A stretch of 64,000 bases of DNA from an uncultured Lachnospiraceae bacterium. Its GTDB lineage: Bacteria > Bacillota > Clostridia > Lachnospirales > Lachnospiraceae. A program made the position numbers and the translations under genes. Shown here in pieces: positions 28,062 through 36,591 of the stretch; positions within the stretch are counted from its first letter, which is position 1; the number at the start of each line of letters is the position of its first letter. The notes under the pieces were generated by a model, which saw only the letters and a program-made list of their open reading frames with translations, had not been told where the DNA came from and did not search any database. The stretch is from contig CANRFZ010000010.1 of the NCBI GenBank assembly GCA_947630025.1, positions 1 to 64,000 on the forward strand, given 5' to 3'.

Positions 28062-29117
28062 ATGCTTCCGATTTCGGTCTGCATGATTGCAAAAAACGAG
28101 GACAACCATATCGAAGAATGCCTAAAGCGGCTGAGGCCGTGCCGTTTTGAGGTGATCGTGGTGGACACGGGCTCCGTGGACAGGACGGTGGAGATCGCAC
28201 AGCGCTACGCCGACAAGGTATTCCACTTCGCTTGGTGCAACGACTTCTCCGCGGCCAGAAACTTTTCCATCCGGCAGGCTTCCAACGACTGGGTGCTGAT
28301 TATCGACTGTGACGAGTATCTGGAAAACGTCAATCTGGCGGATCTGGAGGACGCGCTGGAGCAGAACAGCCGCTCCGTAGGCATGATCGTCCGCAACAAC
28401 CCTTATAGCATTCAGGGCGTGCGCTCGATTATGTCGGAGCGCATCGGCAGGCTTTTTAACCGGCGCTACTGCCATTTCGAGGGTATCATCCACGAACAGG
28501 TGTGCACGCTGGACGGCAGGGAGCCGGCTTCGTTCCAGATTCCGCTCACCTTTTATCACGAAGGCTACGTGTCCGAATCCGGCAAGCGTATGCGCGCCAC
28601 CCGCAATCTGGAGCTGCTGCTGCAGGACTTGGAGCGCAAGGGCCCCAGCCCGTACACCTATTTCCGGCTCGGGCAGAACTACGTCTCCCTGAACGATCTG
28701 GACAAGGCCGCCCACTATTACCAGAAGGGGCTGGAACTGGACGTGGACACCGGCTCCGCCTTTGTGCAGAGCATGGTGGAGACATACGGTTACTGCCTGA
28801 TCGAGCTGGCCAGATACGACGCGGCGATGGAACTGTGCAGGCGGTACGGCGTCCTGTCCCAGCGCGCGGACTTCGTCTATCTGCAGGGCATGATTTATAT
28901 GAAAAAGGGGCTTTACGACCGCGCCATCGCCGAGTTTGAAAAGGCTACCGGCTTTGCGACCTGTTCCCGCAAGGGCATCAACAGTTACCAGTCCTACTAC
29001 AACATCGCGTCCATCTACGAGACCACGGGGGAACTGGACAAGGCGCGTTCCTATTATAAGAAGTGCGGCGATTACGCGCCGGCGGTGAGACGCCTGAAAG
29101 AGATCGCGCCGCGGTAA
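28062..29117 (+). CDS. GT2 glycosyltransferase with TPR tail
   Basis: A 351-residue cytoplasmic glycosyltransferase. The N-terminal GT-A domain (about 1-200) begins ISVCMIAKNEDNHIEECLKRL, has VDTGSVDRTVEIAQRYAD, FSAARNFSI and the metal-binding DCDEY motif near residue 87, and IIHEQV, which in this class is the catalytic-base region. The C-terminal part (about 205-345) contains TPR-like helices ending in a KKCGDYAPAVRRLKE signature shared by its paralogues here. Proteins of this architecture are common beside flagellin genes of Clostridia, and TPRs may bind the acceptor protein. The donor sugar and acceptor are not evident. It is the first gene of the island, with a GAGGGA site. Confidence 0.88.
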   Translation: MLPISVCMIAKNEDNHIEECLKRLRPCRFEVIVVDTGSVDRTVEIAQRYADKVFHFAWCNDFSAARNFSIRQASNDWVLIIDCDEYLENVNLADLEDALEQNSRSVGMIVRNNPYSIQGVRSIMSERIGRLFNRRYCHFEGIIHEQVCTLDGREPASFQIPLTFYHEGYVSESGKRMRATRNLELLLQDLERKGPSPYTYFRLGQNYVSLNDLDKAAHYYQKGLELDVDTGSAFVQSMVETYGYCLIELARYDAAMELCRRYGVLSQRADFVYLQGMIYMKKGLYDRAIAEFEKATGFATCSRKGINSYQSYYNIASIYETTGELDKARSYYKKCGDYAPAVRRLKEIAPR

Positions 29118-29226
29118 TACGGCGCGGCCAAGCCAAGGAAAACGCCACAGTGCGGCGGCGCGGCGGCGCGGACAGGGAAACCGCCCGCGACGGACAGGCC
29201 GCGCGCATATAGGAGGTAGCCGGAGC

Positions 29227-30411
29227 GTGGAACCGATATCCGTCTGTATCATAGCCAAAAACGAGGAAGAACATATCGAGGAATGCTGCAGGAGGCTCGC
29301 CCCCTACGGATTCGAGATCGTGGTGGCGGACACCGGCTCCACGGATCGCACCGTGGAGATCGCCGGGCGCTACACCGACCGCATCTGCCGCTTTGACTGG
29401 TGCGACGACTTCGCCGCCGCTAAGAATTTTGCGATGGAGAAAGCCTCCCACGACTGGATACTTTCCCTCGACTGTGACGAATATATAGAGTCTGTTGACA
29501 TGAATGCGCTGGCCGCCTGCATGAAGCGGCACCCGCGGGATGCGGGCAGAATCCTGATCCGCAATACGTTCACGGAGAACGGGCAGACTTCCTGCGAGCA
29601 GGTGCGCGTCAGCCGCTTCGTCAACAGGCGGTACTATCGGTTCGAGGGCGTTGTCCACGAGCAGCTCGTCCCGATCCGGGCGGGCGGCGCGGCGCAGGCG
29701 GACGGTACGAACGCGACAGACGGCACGGACGCGGCAGACGGCGCAGGCACGGACACGGCAGGCAACACACCACAGGCGGGCGGTGCAGACACGGACGCGG
29801 CAGGCGGCGCAGCGCCTCCGGCCAAGTATGTATATGACGCGCCTGTCACCGTTCTTCATGTGGGGTATGACCTGACGCCGGAGCAGATGCAGGCCAAGTC
29901 CCGGCGCAATATCGATCTGCTGAAGCGGGAGCTGGAACGGCAGGGCCCCGATCCGTATCTCTATTTTCAGCTCGGACAGAGCTGCCGCAGACTGCACGAC
30001 TACGAAAGCGCCCTCTCCTATTTCGATCTGGGGCTTGCCATGGACGTAGACCCGGCGCTGGACTACGTGCAGACGATGGTGGAATCCTACGGCTACACGC
30101 TGCTGGATCTGAAACGGTACGCGGAGGCGCTGAATCTGCTGGGCGTGTACGACGTTTTTTCCAAGCGGGCGGATTTTGTGTTCCTGATGGGGCTGATCTA
30201 CATGAACAACGGAATGCTCGACCAGTCCATCAAAGAGTTTGAGAAAGCTGCCACTATAGCAGAGTTTGCCGTAGACGGCGTGAACAGTTATAAAGCCTTT
30301 TACAATATCGGCGTGATCTATGAATGCAGCGGCCATATCGAGGAGGCGAAACGCGCCTACCGCAGATGCGGCGGCTACGAACCGGCAAGGAAGCGACTGG
30401 AAGTATTATAA
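29227..30411 (+). CDS. GT2 glycosyltransferase with TPR tail and low-complexity insertion
   Basis: A 394-residue paralogue of the upstream enzyme, with ISVCIIAKNEEEHIEECCRRL, VADTGSTDRTVEIAGRYTD, FAAAKNFAM, DCDEYIE and VVHEQL. An Ala/Gly/Thr/Asp-rich insertion of about 50 residues (around 150-199, encoded at 29676-29823) interrupts the GT domain just after VVHEQL. TPR-like helices follow and it ends RRCGGYEPARKRLEVL. The start is GTG with AGGAGG ten bases upstream. The 109-bp gap before it is GC-rich with no feature recognised. Probably in one operon with its neighbours. Confidence 0.87.
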   Translation: MEPISVCIIAKNEEEHIEECCRRLAPYGFEIVVADTGSTDRTVEIAGRYTDRICRFDWCDDFAAAKNFAMEKASHDWILSLDCDEYIESVDMNALAACMKRHPRDAGRILIRNTFTENGQTSCEQVRVSRFVNRRYYRFEGVVHEQLVPIRAGGAAQADGTNATDGTDAADGAGTDTAGNTPQAGGADTDAAGGAAPPAKYVYDAPVTVLHVGYDLTPEQMQAKSRRNIDLLKRELERQGPDPYLYFQLGQSCRRLHDYESALSYFDLGLAMDVDPALDYVQTMVESYGYTLLDLKRYAEALNLLGVYDVFSKRADFVFLMGLIYMNNGMLDQSIKEFEKAATIAEFAVDGVNSYKAFYNIGVIYECSGHIEEAKRAYRRCGGYEPARKRLEVL

Positions 30412-30424
30412 AAAGAATGAGGAT

Positions 30425-30442
30425 AGTGTGAAAAATCACACT
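30425..30442 (+). promoter_or_regulatory. Palindrome before the DtxR-family gene
   Basis: Perfect 7-base arms AGTGTGA and TCACACT flank four As, between the preceding glycosyltransferase stop and the regulator start. It could be an operator for the regulator or a small mRNA hairpin. Confidence 0.45.
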
Positions 30443-30482
30443 GATGTGCTGATTGTTTCGCAGAAAGAAGATGGGGATTCTT

Positions 30483-30863
30483 ATGGAAATACGTGAATCG
30501 GCAGAAGACTATCTGGAAACGATACTGATCTTAAAGGAGCGGATCGGGCAGGTGCGCTCGATCGACATCGCCACGGAGATGAACTACAGCAAGCCCAGCA
30601 TCAGCGTCGCCATGAAGAAGCTGCGGCAGAACGGCTATATCGAGATGGACGGCGACGGCTTTATCACGCTGACGGACAAGGGGTTCGGCGTGGCCTCCAA
30701 TATTTACGACCGCCACCGCGTCCTGACGGATTTCTTCGTGTCGCTGGGCGTAGACCAGACGGTGGCAGCCGAGGACGCCTGCAAGATCGAGCACGACCTG
30801 AGCGAAGAAACCTTTGAAAAAATCCGCGAACACGCGCGCGACGCGGCGCAGCAGAGAGTATGA
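30483..30863 (+). CDS. DtxR/MntR-family metal-dependent regulator
   Basis: A 126-residue regulator. The N-terminal winged HTH has MEIRESAEDYLETILIL, with Asp and Glu at MntR-like metal ligand positions, and SKPSISVAMKKLRQNGYIEMD as recognition helix and wing. The dimerisation/metal domain has YDRHRVLTDFF and EDACKIEHDLS, keeping the Glu, Cys and His ligands seen in related members. No SH3-like third domain, so it is the short MntR-like form. ATG 30483 was preferred; ATG 30471 is possible. Its stop overlaps the start of the next glycosyltransferase by four bases, so it is translated with the island. Its presence suggests iron or manganese control of surface glycosylation, which is inference. 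Confidence 0.85.
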   Translation: MEIRESAEDYLETILILKERIGQVRSIDIATEMNYSKPSISVAMKKLRQNGYIEMDGDGFITLTDKGFGVASNIYDRHRVLTDFFVSLGVDQTVAAEDACKIEHDLSEETFEKIREHARDAAQQRV

Positions 30864-31999
30864 AACTATTTTTTATCGAATGGAAAAGTTTCGGCAACGA
30901 CGATATCAAGGCGGCGTTCCGGGCGGAGGGCCACGAAGTCGTCTGCTATCCGTTTGACAACAAGGACGGGCGGCGTGACAACGTGCTGGAACAGGATCTG
31001 GCCGCGGCCCTGCGGCGCAGCGTTCCGGACGTTGTCTTTTCGTTTAACTATTTTCCCGTGATATCCAATGTCTGCAAAAGGGAAGACATCCGCTACATCT
31101 CATGGATCTACGACAGTCCTTACGTGATGCTCTACTCCTATACCGTCGTCAATCCGTGCAATACCATCTATATTTTTGACCGGGCTCTGTATCAGGAATT
31201 TCACGACGCCGGCATACAGACCGTGCGGTATCTGCCGATGGCGGCGAACACGGACAGACTGGACCGCCTGACCGCCGGAGCGGACTCCTGCGAATACAAT
31301 GTGTCGTTCGTAGGCTCGCTCTACACCGAGGAGCACAACTTCTTTGAGCGCATGACCGGCCTGTCGCCGTATAGCAGAGGCTATCTGGACGCGCTTATGT
31401 CCGCCCAGATGAAAATACAGGGGTACAACTTTGTGCAGGAGTCATTGTCTCCCATAATGGAAGATTTGTACCGGGCGCTGCCGATGGACCCCAATCCGGA
31501 CGGCGTGGAGTCCAGAGAATATCTCTACGCACAGTATGTAATCAACCGCAAGATCACCGGGCTGGAGCGGGCGGATCTGATCGGCGCCGTAGCTGGGCAG
31601 TTTCCTTTCGACCTGTTTACGCAGAACCGCGAATTTACCGTGGACAATCTGCGCAATCACGGCACGGTTGACTACTATACGCAGATGCCGCTTGTCTTCC
31701 GCCGCAGCAGGATCAATCTGAATATCTCGCTGCGCAGCATCAAGAGCGGCATACCGCTGCGCGCCTTCGACATCATGGGAAGCGGCGGTTTCCTGCTCAG
31801 CAACTATCAGGCGGATTATCTGGAGCATTTCGTTCCCGGAGAGGATTTCGTCTACTATGAGAGCCGGGAGGATCTGCTGGACAAGATCGGCTACTATCTG
31901 GAGCACGAGGACGAACGCCGGGCCATAGCCGCATCCGGTCACGACAAGGTGGCAGCCGCCCATACGTTCCGCCACCGCGTCCGCGAAATGCTGGCATAA
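30860..31999 (+). CDS. CgeB-like glycosyltransferase
   Basis: A 379-residue GT-B-type protein of the CgeB/DUF3880 kind, cytoplasmic. The N-terminal Rossmann-like half has MKLFFIEWKSFGNDDIKAAFRAEGHEV, FSFNYFPVISNVCKREDIRYISWIYDSP and LPMAANTDRLDRL. The C-terminal half has SFVGSLYTEEHNFFERM, RINLNISLRSIKSGIPLRAFDIMGSGGFLLSNYQADYLEHFVPGEDFVYYES, the CgeB-type nucleotide-sugar region. Coupled to the DtxR-type gene by an ATGA overlap. A close paralogue lies at 45.0-46.2 kb. Substrates are unknown; context points to flagellin or cell-surface glycan. Confidence 0.87.
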   Translation: MKLFFIEWKSFGNDDIKAAFRAEGHEVVCYPFDNKDGRRDNVLEQDLAAALRRSVPDVVFSFNYFPVISNVCKREDIRYISWIYDSPYVMLYSYTVVNPCNTIYIFDRALYQEFHDAGIQTVRYLPMAANTDRLDRLTAGADSCEYNVSFVGSLYTEEHNFFERMTGLSPYSRGYLDALMSAQMKIQGYNFVQESLSPIMEDLYRALPMDPNPDGVESREYLYAQYVINRKITGLERADLIGAVAGQFPFDLFTQNREFTVDNLRNHGTVDYYTQMPLVFRRSRINLNISLRSIKSGIPLRAFDIMGSGGFLLSNYQADYLEHFVPGEDFVYYESREDLLDKIGYYLEHEDERRAIAASGHDKVAAAHTFRHRVREMLA

Positions 32000-32027
32000 A
32001 AAAGGCGGCAAGCAAAAACCAAGTTAT

Positions 32028-32110
32028 GTTATAAGTAATACTAAAAAATGCTAACAGTTATCGCTACAAGTAATGCTATAAGTAATGTTACAAGTAACGC
32101 TATAAGGAAT
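32028..32110. repeat. 12-bp tandem repeats
   Basis: Four in-phase 12-bp units run from 32063 to 32110 (GCTACAAGTAAT, GCTATAAGTAAT, GTTACAAGTAAC, GCTATAAGGAAT), with an isolated unit at 32028-32039. They fill the gap before the fusion glycosyltransferase gene and end about 45 bp before its start. They are AT-rich in a GC-rich neighbourhood. Confidence 0.85.
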
Positions 32111-32155
32111 TACATAAATAATGCTATCAGTATTTTATGATAAAGGAAAGACTTT

Positions 32156-34507
32156 ATGCTGCCGATATCCGTATGTATAATCGCCAAAAACGAAGAACAG
32201 AGAATCGAAAAATGTCTGGCCTCCGTCAAGCCCTACGGCTTTGAGATCGTGGTGGTGGATACGGGTTCCACCGACCGGACGAAGGAGATCGCCGCCCGCT
32301 ACGCCGACAAAGTGCTGGATTTTGTCTGGTGCGACGACTTCTCCGCCGCGCGCAACTACTCGCTGCGGGAAGCCTCCAACAACTGGATCTTTATGCTGGA
32401 CTGCGACGAGTGGATCAAGCAGATCGATGTGGAGGAGCTGAATTATTTCCGCAAGAAATACCCCGATAGCGTAGGCGCCGTCTCCCGCGAAAATCTCGTG
32501 ACCGAGAACGGGCAGCTCGTTCTCAACAATACCGACAACACGGAGCGCTTTTTTAACAAAAAGCTCTACCGCTACAAGGGCACGATCCACGAGCAGCTCG
32601 TGCCTGTCCACGGCACGGACTTTCCCTGTCTGCTGCTGCACACGGTCATCGAGCACACCGGCTACGACATGACACCGGAGCAGCGCATGGCCAAGGGCAG
32701 GCGGAACCTGACGCTGCTGCACAAGCAGTTGGAGCAGGAGCCGGACAACCCTTACGTGTACTACCAGCTCGGCAAAGGCTATGAGATCGTGGAGGACTAC
32801 CCCGCCGCCTGCGGCTATTACGCCAAAGGACTGTCCTACGATCTGGACCCGACGCTGGCCTACGTGCAGGCCATGGTAGTCTCCTACGGCAATATGCTGC
32901 TGCTCACCGGGCGGCCCGGGGAGGCGCTGGGCTATGAGCAGATCTATGACAACTTTGACGACACGGCGGATTTCGTCTATCTGATGGGCCGCATCTACGC
33001 CGCCAACGGGATGTACCCGCAGGCGATCGAGCAGTTCCACAAGGCGACGGGGCTGACAATCTGCCGACGGAACGGCGCCAACAGTTTTCTGTGCTACTAC
33101 GAAATCGGCCTGATCTGCGAACAGTCGGGCGACACGGACAATGCGCTGGCCTTTTACCGCCAGTGCGGAGACTTCCCGCCCGCCCGGAAGCGCACGGAGG
33201 AACTGCTGCACCGCCTACAGACGCCCGCTGCGCCGGACACACCTGAGACACCGAAGGCATCCGATACGCCCGCTGCATCAGACACATCCGAGGCATCCGA
33301 TGCGCCCGCTGCGCCGGACACATCCGAAACGACTAAGGCCCCTGCTGCCGCGCGGGGCGCAAAACGCCTTGTCCTGTTTGGCAGCGACATCTTTATCCTG
33401 CAGTATATTATGGAGCAGTACCGGCGCGCCTTCGAGGAGATGGGCTATGAGACGCACGTATTTCCGCCCGCGTCTTCCGCGGAAGCATTTCAGGCCGCCG
33501 CCGAGCAGCTTTTCCTGTTCCATGAAAAAGGCATCGACGCCGTTATCACATTTAACAACCGGGGCTTCTGTATGCCTATGTCGGGACAAGGCTCTCTCTG
33601 GGATCTCTGGGACGTCCCCTGCTACAATGTGCTGGTGGATCATCCGATGTACTACTTCGACACGCTGGACCAGAGTCCGGCCCGTGGCGTCGTCGTCTGC
33701 GCCGACCGCTGCCATGTCAAATACACGCAGCGTTTCTACCCCGCCGTGCGCCGGGCGGTTTTTGTGCCTGCCGGCGGCGAGGAGCTGCATCCGGGCGCGC
33801 CCGCCAAGCCTGTCGCTAAGCGCGGCATCGACGTACTGATGATCGGCAGCTACAAATATCATCAGGACTATGTTTATGACGGTGCGGACGAGGAAATCAT
33901 GGACGATCTGATCCTCCACCCGGACAAGACGCTGGAACAGGCCGTGGAGGAATACACAGTCCGCAGCGGACAGCGGATGACGGACGCCGCGCTGAAAGAC
34001 CTGATCCAGCGGCACCGCTTCGTGGAGACGAATCTCTGCGCCATGTACCGTCTGGAGCTGCTCCGTGCGCTGGCGGACGCCGGAATCACCGTGACCGTGT
34101 ACGGCGACGGCTGGGAACAGACCGACTTGGCGCAGCATTCCTGCTGCAGCCTGCATCCACGGACTGCCTTCCGCGACGCGCTGGCGCTGATGGGAGATAG
34201 CCGGATCGTCCTCAACCAGATGGCATGGTTTAAGGACGGCGGCAGCGAGCGCGTCTTTAACGCTATGCTGCAGGGAGCGGTCTGCGTGACAGACACAAGC
34301 GGCTATCTGCAGGAGCATTTCCGGGACGGCGAGGACATCGTATTCTACTCGCTGGCGGCGCCGGACGGCCTCCCCGGTCTGGTGCGGGAGCTGCTGCAGG
34401 ACGAGGCGCGGATGCAGCGGATCGCCGACAACGGCTGCAGACGGGCAAAGGCGGCGCACACATGGGCGCACAGGGCCGCTGAACTGGAGGCGCTATGGAC
34501 AAACTGA
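32156..34507 (+). CDS. Fusion glycosyltransferase: GT2-TPR plus CgeB-like
   Basis: A 783-residue bifunctional protein. Residues 1-230 are a GT2 domain (ISVCIIAKNEEQRIEKCLASV, VDTGSTDRTKEIAARYAD, FSAARNYSL, DCDEWIK, TIHEQL), about 200-350 TPR-like helices ending RQCGDFPPARKRTEELL, about 356-400 a Pro/Ala/Thr/Ser/Asp-rich linker, and 400-783 a CgeB-like GT-B domain (LVLFGSDIFILQYIMEQYRRAFEEMGYE, ITFNNRG, NVLVDHPMYYFD, VYGDGWEQ, RIVLNQMAWFKDGGSERVFNAMLQGAVCVTDTSGYLQEHF). It combines the two enzyme types that occur as separate proteins elsewhere in the island and probably adds two successive sugars. Its end overlaps the next gene by 13 bp. Confidence 0.9.
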   Translation: MLPISVCIIAKNEEQRIEKCLASVKPYGFEIVVVDTGSTDRTKEIAARYADKVLDFVWCDDFSAARNYSLREASNNWIFMLDCDEWIKQIDVEELNYFRKKYPDSVGAVSRENLVTENGQLVLNNTDNTERFFNKKLYRYKGTIHEQLVPVHGTDFPCLLLHTVIEHTGYDMTPEQRMAKGRRNLTLLHKQLEQEPDNPYVYYQLGKGYEIVEDYPAACGYYAKGLSYDLDPTLAYVQAMVVSYGNMLLLTGRPGEALGYEQIYDNFDDTADFVYLMGRIYAANGMYPQAIEQFHKATGLTICRRNGANSFLCYYEIGLICEQSGDTDNALAFYRQCGDFPPARKRTEELLHRLQTPAAPDTPETPKASDTPAASDTSEASDAPAAPDTSETTKAPAAARGAKRLVLFGSDIFILQYIMEQYRRAFEEMGYETHVFPPASSAEAFQAAAEQLFLFHEKGIDAVITFNNRGFCMPMSGQGSLWDLWDVPCYNVLVDHPMYYFDTLDQSPARGVVVCADRCHVKYTQRFYPAVRRAVFVPAGGEELHPGAPAKPVAKRGIDVLMIGSYKYHQDYVYDGADEEIMDDLILHPDKTLEQAVEEYTVRSGQRMTDAALKDLIQRHRFVETNLCAMYRLELLRALADAGITVTVYGDGWEQTDLAQHSCCSLHPRTAFRDALALMGDSRIVLNQMAWFKDGGSERVFNAMLQGAVCVTDTSGYLQEHFRDGEDIVFYSLAAPDGLPGLVRELLQDEARMQRIADNGCRRAKAAHTWAHRAAELEALWTN

Positions 34508-36480
34508 TCAGCATTATCGTGCCATGCTATAATGTGGAAAAATACATAGACCGCTGCTTCGCATCCCTGCTGGCGCAGACCGTCGGCTTTGAGCGCCTAG
34601 AAGTCATCTTCGTGGACGACTGCTCCACCGACGGCACATGGACGCGGCTGACGGCTCTGGAAAGTGCCTATCCCGACTCCGTTCTGATCATCCACTGCGA
34701 CGAGAACGGGCGGGCAGGCGGCGCGCGCAACGTCGGCCTGCAGTACGCCACGGCGCCCTATGTCGGCTATGTGGACGCGGACGACCGGATCGAGCCGAAT
34801 ATGTATGAGAAACTATATGACAGGCTGCTCCGTTACGACTGCGACATCGCCATGTGCCGGATGTCGCGCGACTATGCCTGGGAGGAGCGCCGCCCCGCCG
34901 CGCCGGAGGCGGAAGGGGCGCAGAGCAGGCTGCTGGTGATCGATACGGAGGAAAAGCGCCGCACGTTTCTGACCTGCGGTTCCATCGGCTACTGTATCGT
35001 GGATAAACTGTATTCCCGCGATTTCCTGCTCAGGAACCGTCTGTTCTTCCCGGAGAAGCTGGCCTATGAGGATCACTTTTTTATGACGCTGCTCTATCTG
35101 TACGCGGAGCGCGTCTATCTGCTGGAAGAAACTCTGTACCACTACTTCGTCAACCCCGGCTCCACCGTGCTGACGCCGGATGCGTCCTATCACTTCGACA
35201 TACTGACCGTGAACAGGCTTTTGTGGGACGAATGCGCGAACCGCGGTTTCCTCGGACAGTACCGGGCGGAGATGGAATACCAGTTCCTCACCCTGTGCTA
35301 TCTGACCGCCATGAAGATGATCAGCCTGCGGATGTCGCACGCGCCCTATGACTTTTTTGTGACATTAAAAGAGGAAACGCTGCGGCGCGTACCGGACTAT
35401 CACGCCAATCCCTATGTGGAGGAATATGTGACCGAGCTGAACCGGATGCTGCTGCGGCTGCTGGAACTGCCGATCGGCGAGGCGGATCTGGATGCCGTCT
35501 GCGGCGCGGTGGCGGCCCACTACGGCAAAGGGATTCTCCAGATCTACGTCTGCACCCACGTGCCTTTCCGGGTGCCGGAGGACCCGATCTACCGGCCCCT
35601 GCAGGTGGGGCGCGCCCTGCGGCCCGACTTGGGATATCTGCGGGACGACACCGGAGACAACATTTCCCGGCTCAACTTCCTCTATTCCGAGCTGACCGGC
35701 CTGTACTGGATCTGGAAAAACGTGCGCGGCGCGGAGTATGTGGGCCTGTGCCATTACCGCAGATACTTTCTGACGGCAGAGGGACACATCATGTCCCGGG
35801 CGGATTTCCTGCCGCTGCTCTCCCGCTATGACGTCATCATCTCGCAGCCCGTCGCTTCCGACATGAGCTACCGGGAAGTCTACGCGCAGGCCCACAACGC
35901 CGGAGATCTGGAAGCCGTCCGGGAGGCGGCGGCCGCGCTCTATCCCGGCTGCGCGCCTATCTTAGAGGAAGTGCTGGCGGGACACCGGCTATACTGCGGC
36001 AATCTGTTCGTCACCTCCAAGCGGTTGTTTGACGAATACGCCGCGTGGCTCTTTGCCGTTTTCCACGAAGCCGAGCCGAAAATCCACACGGAGGGCTACG
36101 ACGACTACCACCGGCGCGTCTACGGTTTTCTCTCGGAGCAGCTCGTCTATGTGTGGATTCGCTACCGGGGGCTCAGCCACTATGAGGCGCCCATCGGTTT
36201 TACACAGGAAAAAGCGGAGACGGTGGAACTGAAAGAGCGGCTGGCCGCCCTGTTTCGCGAGCGCAGGATTCGGCAGGCCGGAGAGCTCTTTGACGAGACG
36301 ATGCGCTCCCGTCCGGATCTGACGCTGCCGGGATCGGACTTCGACCGGGAGCTGACGACGATCTCCCGCATCCTGCGGGATTGTCTGGAGGCGGAAAAAA
36401 CCGGCGGCCCGTCGCCGTTAAACCATAGCACCGACTTAAACGAGCTGATCCGCCGGTACAGAGAGCAGCCGGAAACGTGA
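34495..36480 (+). CDS. Fusion glycosyltransferase: GT2 plus DUF4422
   Basis: A 661-residue protein. Residues 1-330 are a GT2 domain (LISIIVPCYNVEKYIDRCFASLLAQT, VDDCSTDGT, GRAGGARNVGLQYATAPYVGYVDADDRIEPNMYE), followed by a helical region. From about 347 a DUF4422 domain begins (LQIYVCTHVPFRVPED, LRDDTGDNISRLNFLYSELTGLYWIWKN, EYVGLCHYRRYF, GNLFVTSKRLFDEYAAWLF), a domain typical of capsule and LPS glycosyltransferases. No TPR tail or membrane segment was seen. The last codons and stop lie in a 44-bp unit that is triplicated immediately downstream. Coupled to the preceding gene by overlap. Confidence 0.88.
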   Translation: MDKLISIIVPCYNVEKYIDRCFASLLAQTVGFERLEVIFVDDCSTDGTWTRLTALESAYPDSVLIIHCDENGRAGGARNVGLQYATAPYVGYVDADDRIEPNMYEKLYDRLLRYDCDIAMCRMSRDYAWEERRPAAPEAEGAQSRLLVIDTEEKRRTFLTCGSIGYCIVDKLYSRDFLLRNRLFFPEKLAYEDHFFMTLLYLYAERVYLLEETLYHYFVNPGSTVLTPDASYHFDILTVNRLLWDECANRGFLGQYRAEMEYQFLTLCYLTAMKMISLRMSHAPYDFFVTLKEETLRRVPDYHANPYVEEYVTELNRMLLRLLELPIGEADLDAVCGAVAAHYGKGILQIYVCTHVPFRVPEDPIYRPLQVGRALRPDLGYLRDDTGDNISRLNFLYSELTGLYWIWKNVRGAEYVGLCHYRRYFLTAEGHIMSRADFLPLLSRYDVIISQPVASDMSYREVYAQAHNAGDLEAVREAAAALYPGCAPILEEVLAGHRLYCGNLFVTSKRLFDEYAAWLFAVFHEAEPKIHTEGYDDYHRRVYGFLSEQLVYVWIRYRGLSHYEAPIGFTQEKAETVELKERLAALFRERRIRQAGELFDETMRSRPDLTLPGSDFDRELTTISRILRDCLEAEKTGGPSPLNHSTDLNELIRRYREQPET

Positions 36481-36567
36481 AAACGAGTTGATCCGCTATT
36501 ACAGAGAGCAGCCGGAAACGTGAAAACGAGCTGATCCGCTATTACAGAGAACAGGCCGAAACGTGAA
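36437..36567 (+). repeat. Three tandem copies of a 43-44 bp unit at a gene end
   Basis: Copy 1 (36437-36480) is the last coding part of the GT2-DUF4422 gene including TGA. Copies 2 and 3 follow directly, each again ending GAAACGTGA, with a few substitutions (such as CCGCCGGTAC becoming CCGCTATTAC). The extra copies are non-coding because the first stop is intact. Confidence 0.9.
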
Positions 36568-36591
36568 AATACATGGAGGGAATGAGATACC

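Noticed and set aside
28122-29258. Long minus-strand frames opposite the GT2-TPR genes (also 28978-30336 and 33278-34471)
   Set aside because: Shadows of clear glycosyltransferase genes, repeated in the same relative frame for each paralogue.
32063-32110. Possible CRISPR-like array
   Set aside because: Units are 12 bp and directly abutting without spacers; no cas gene nearby.
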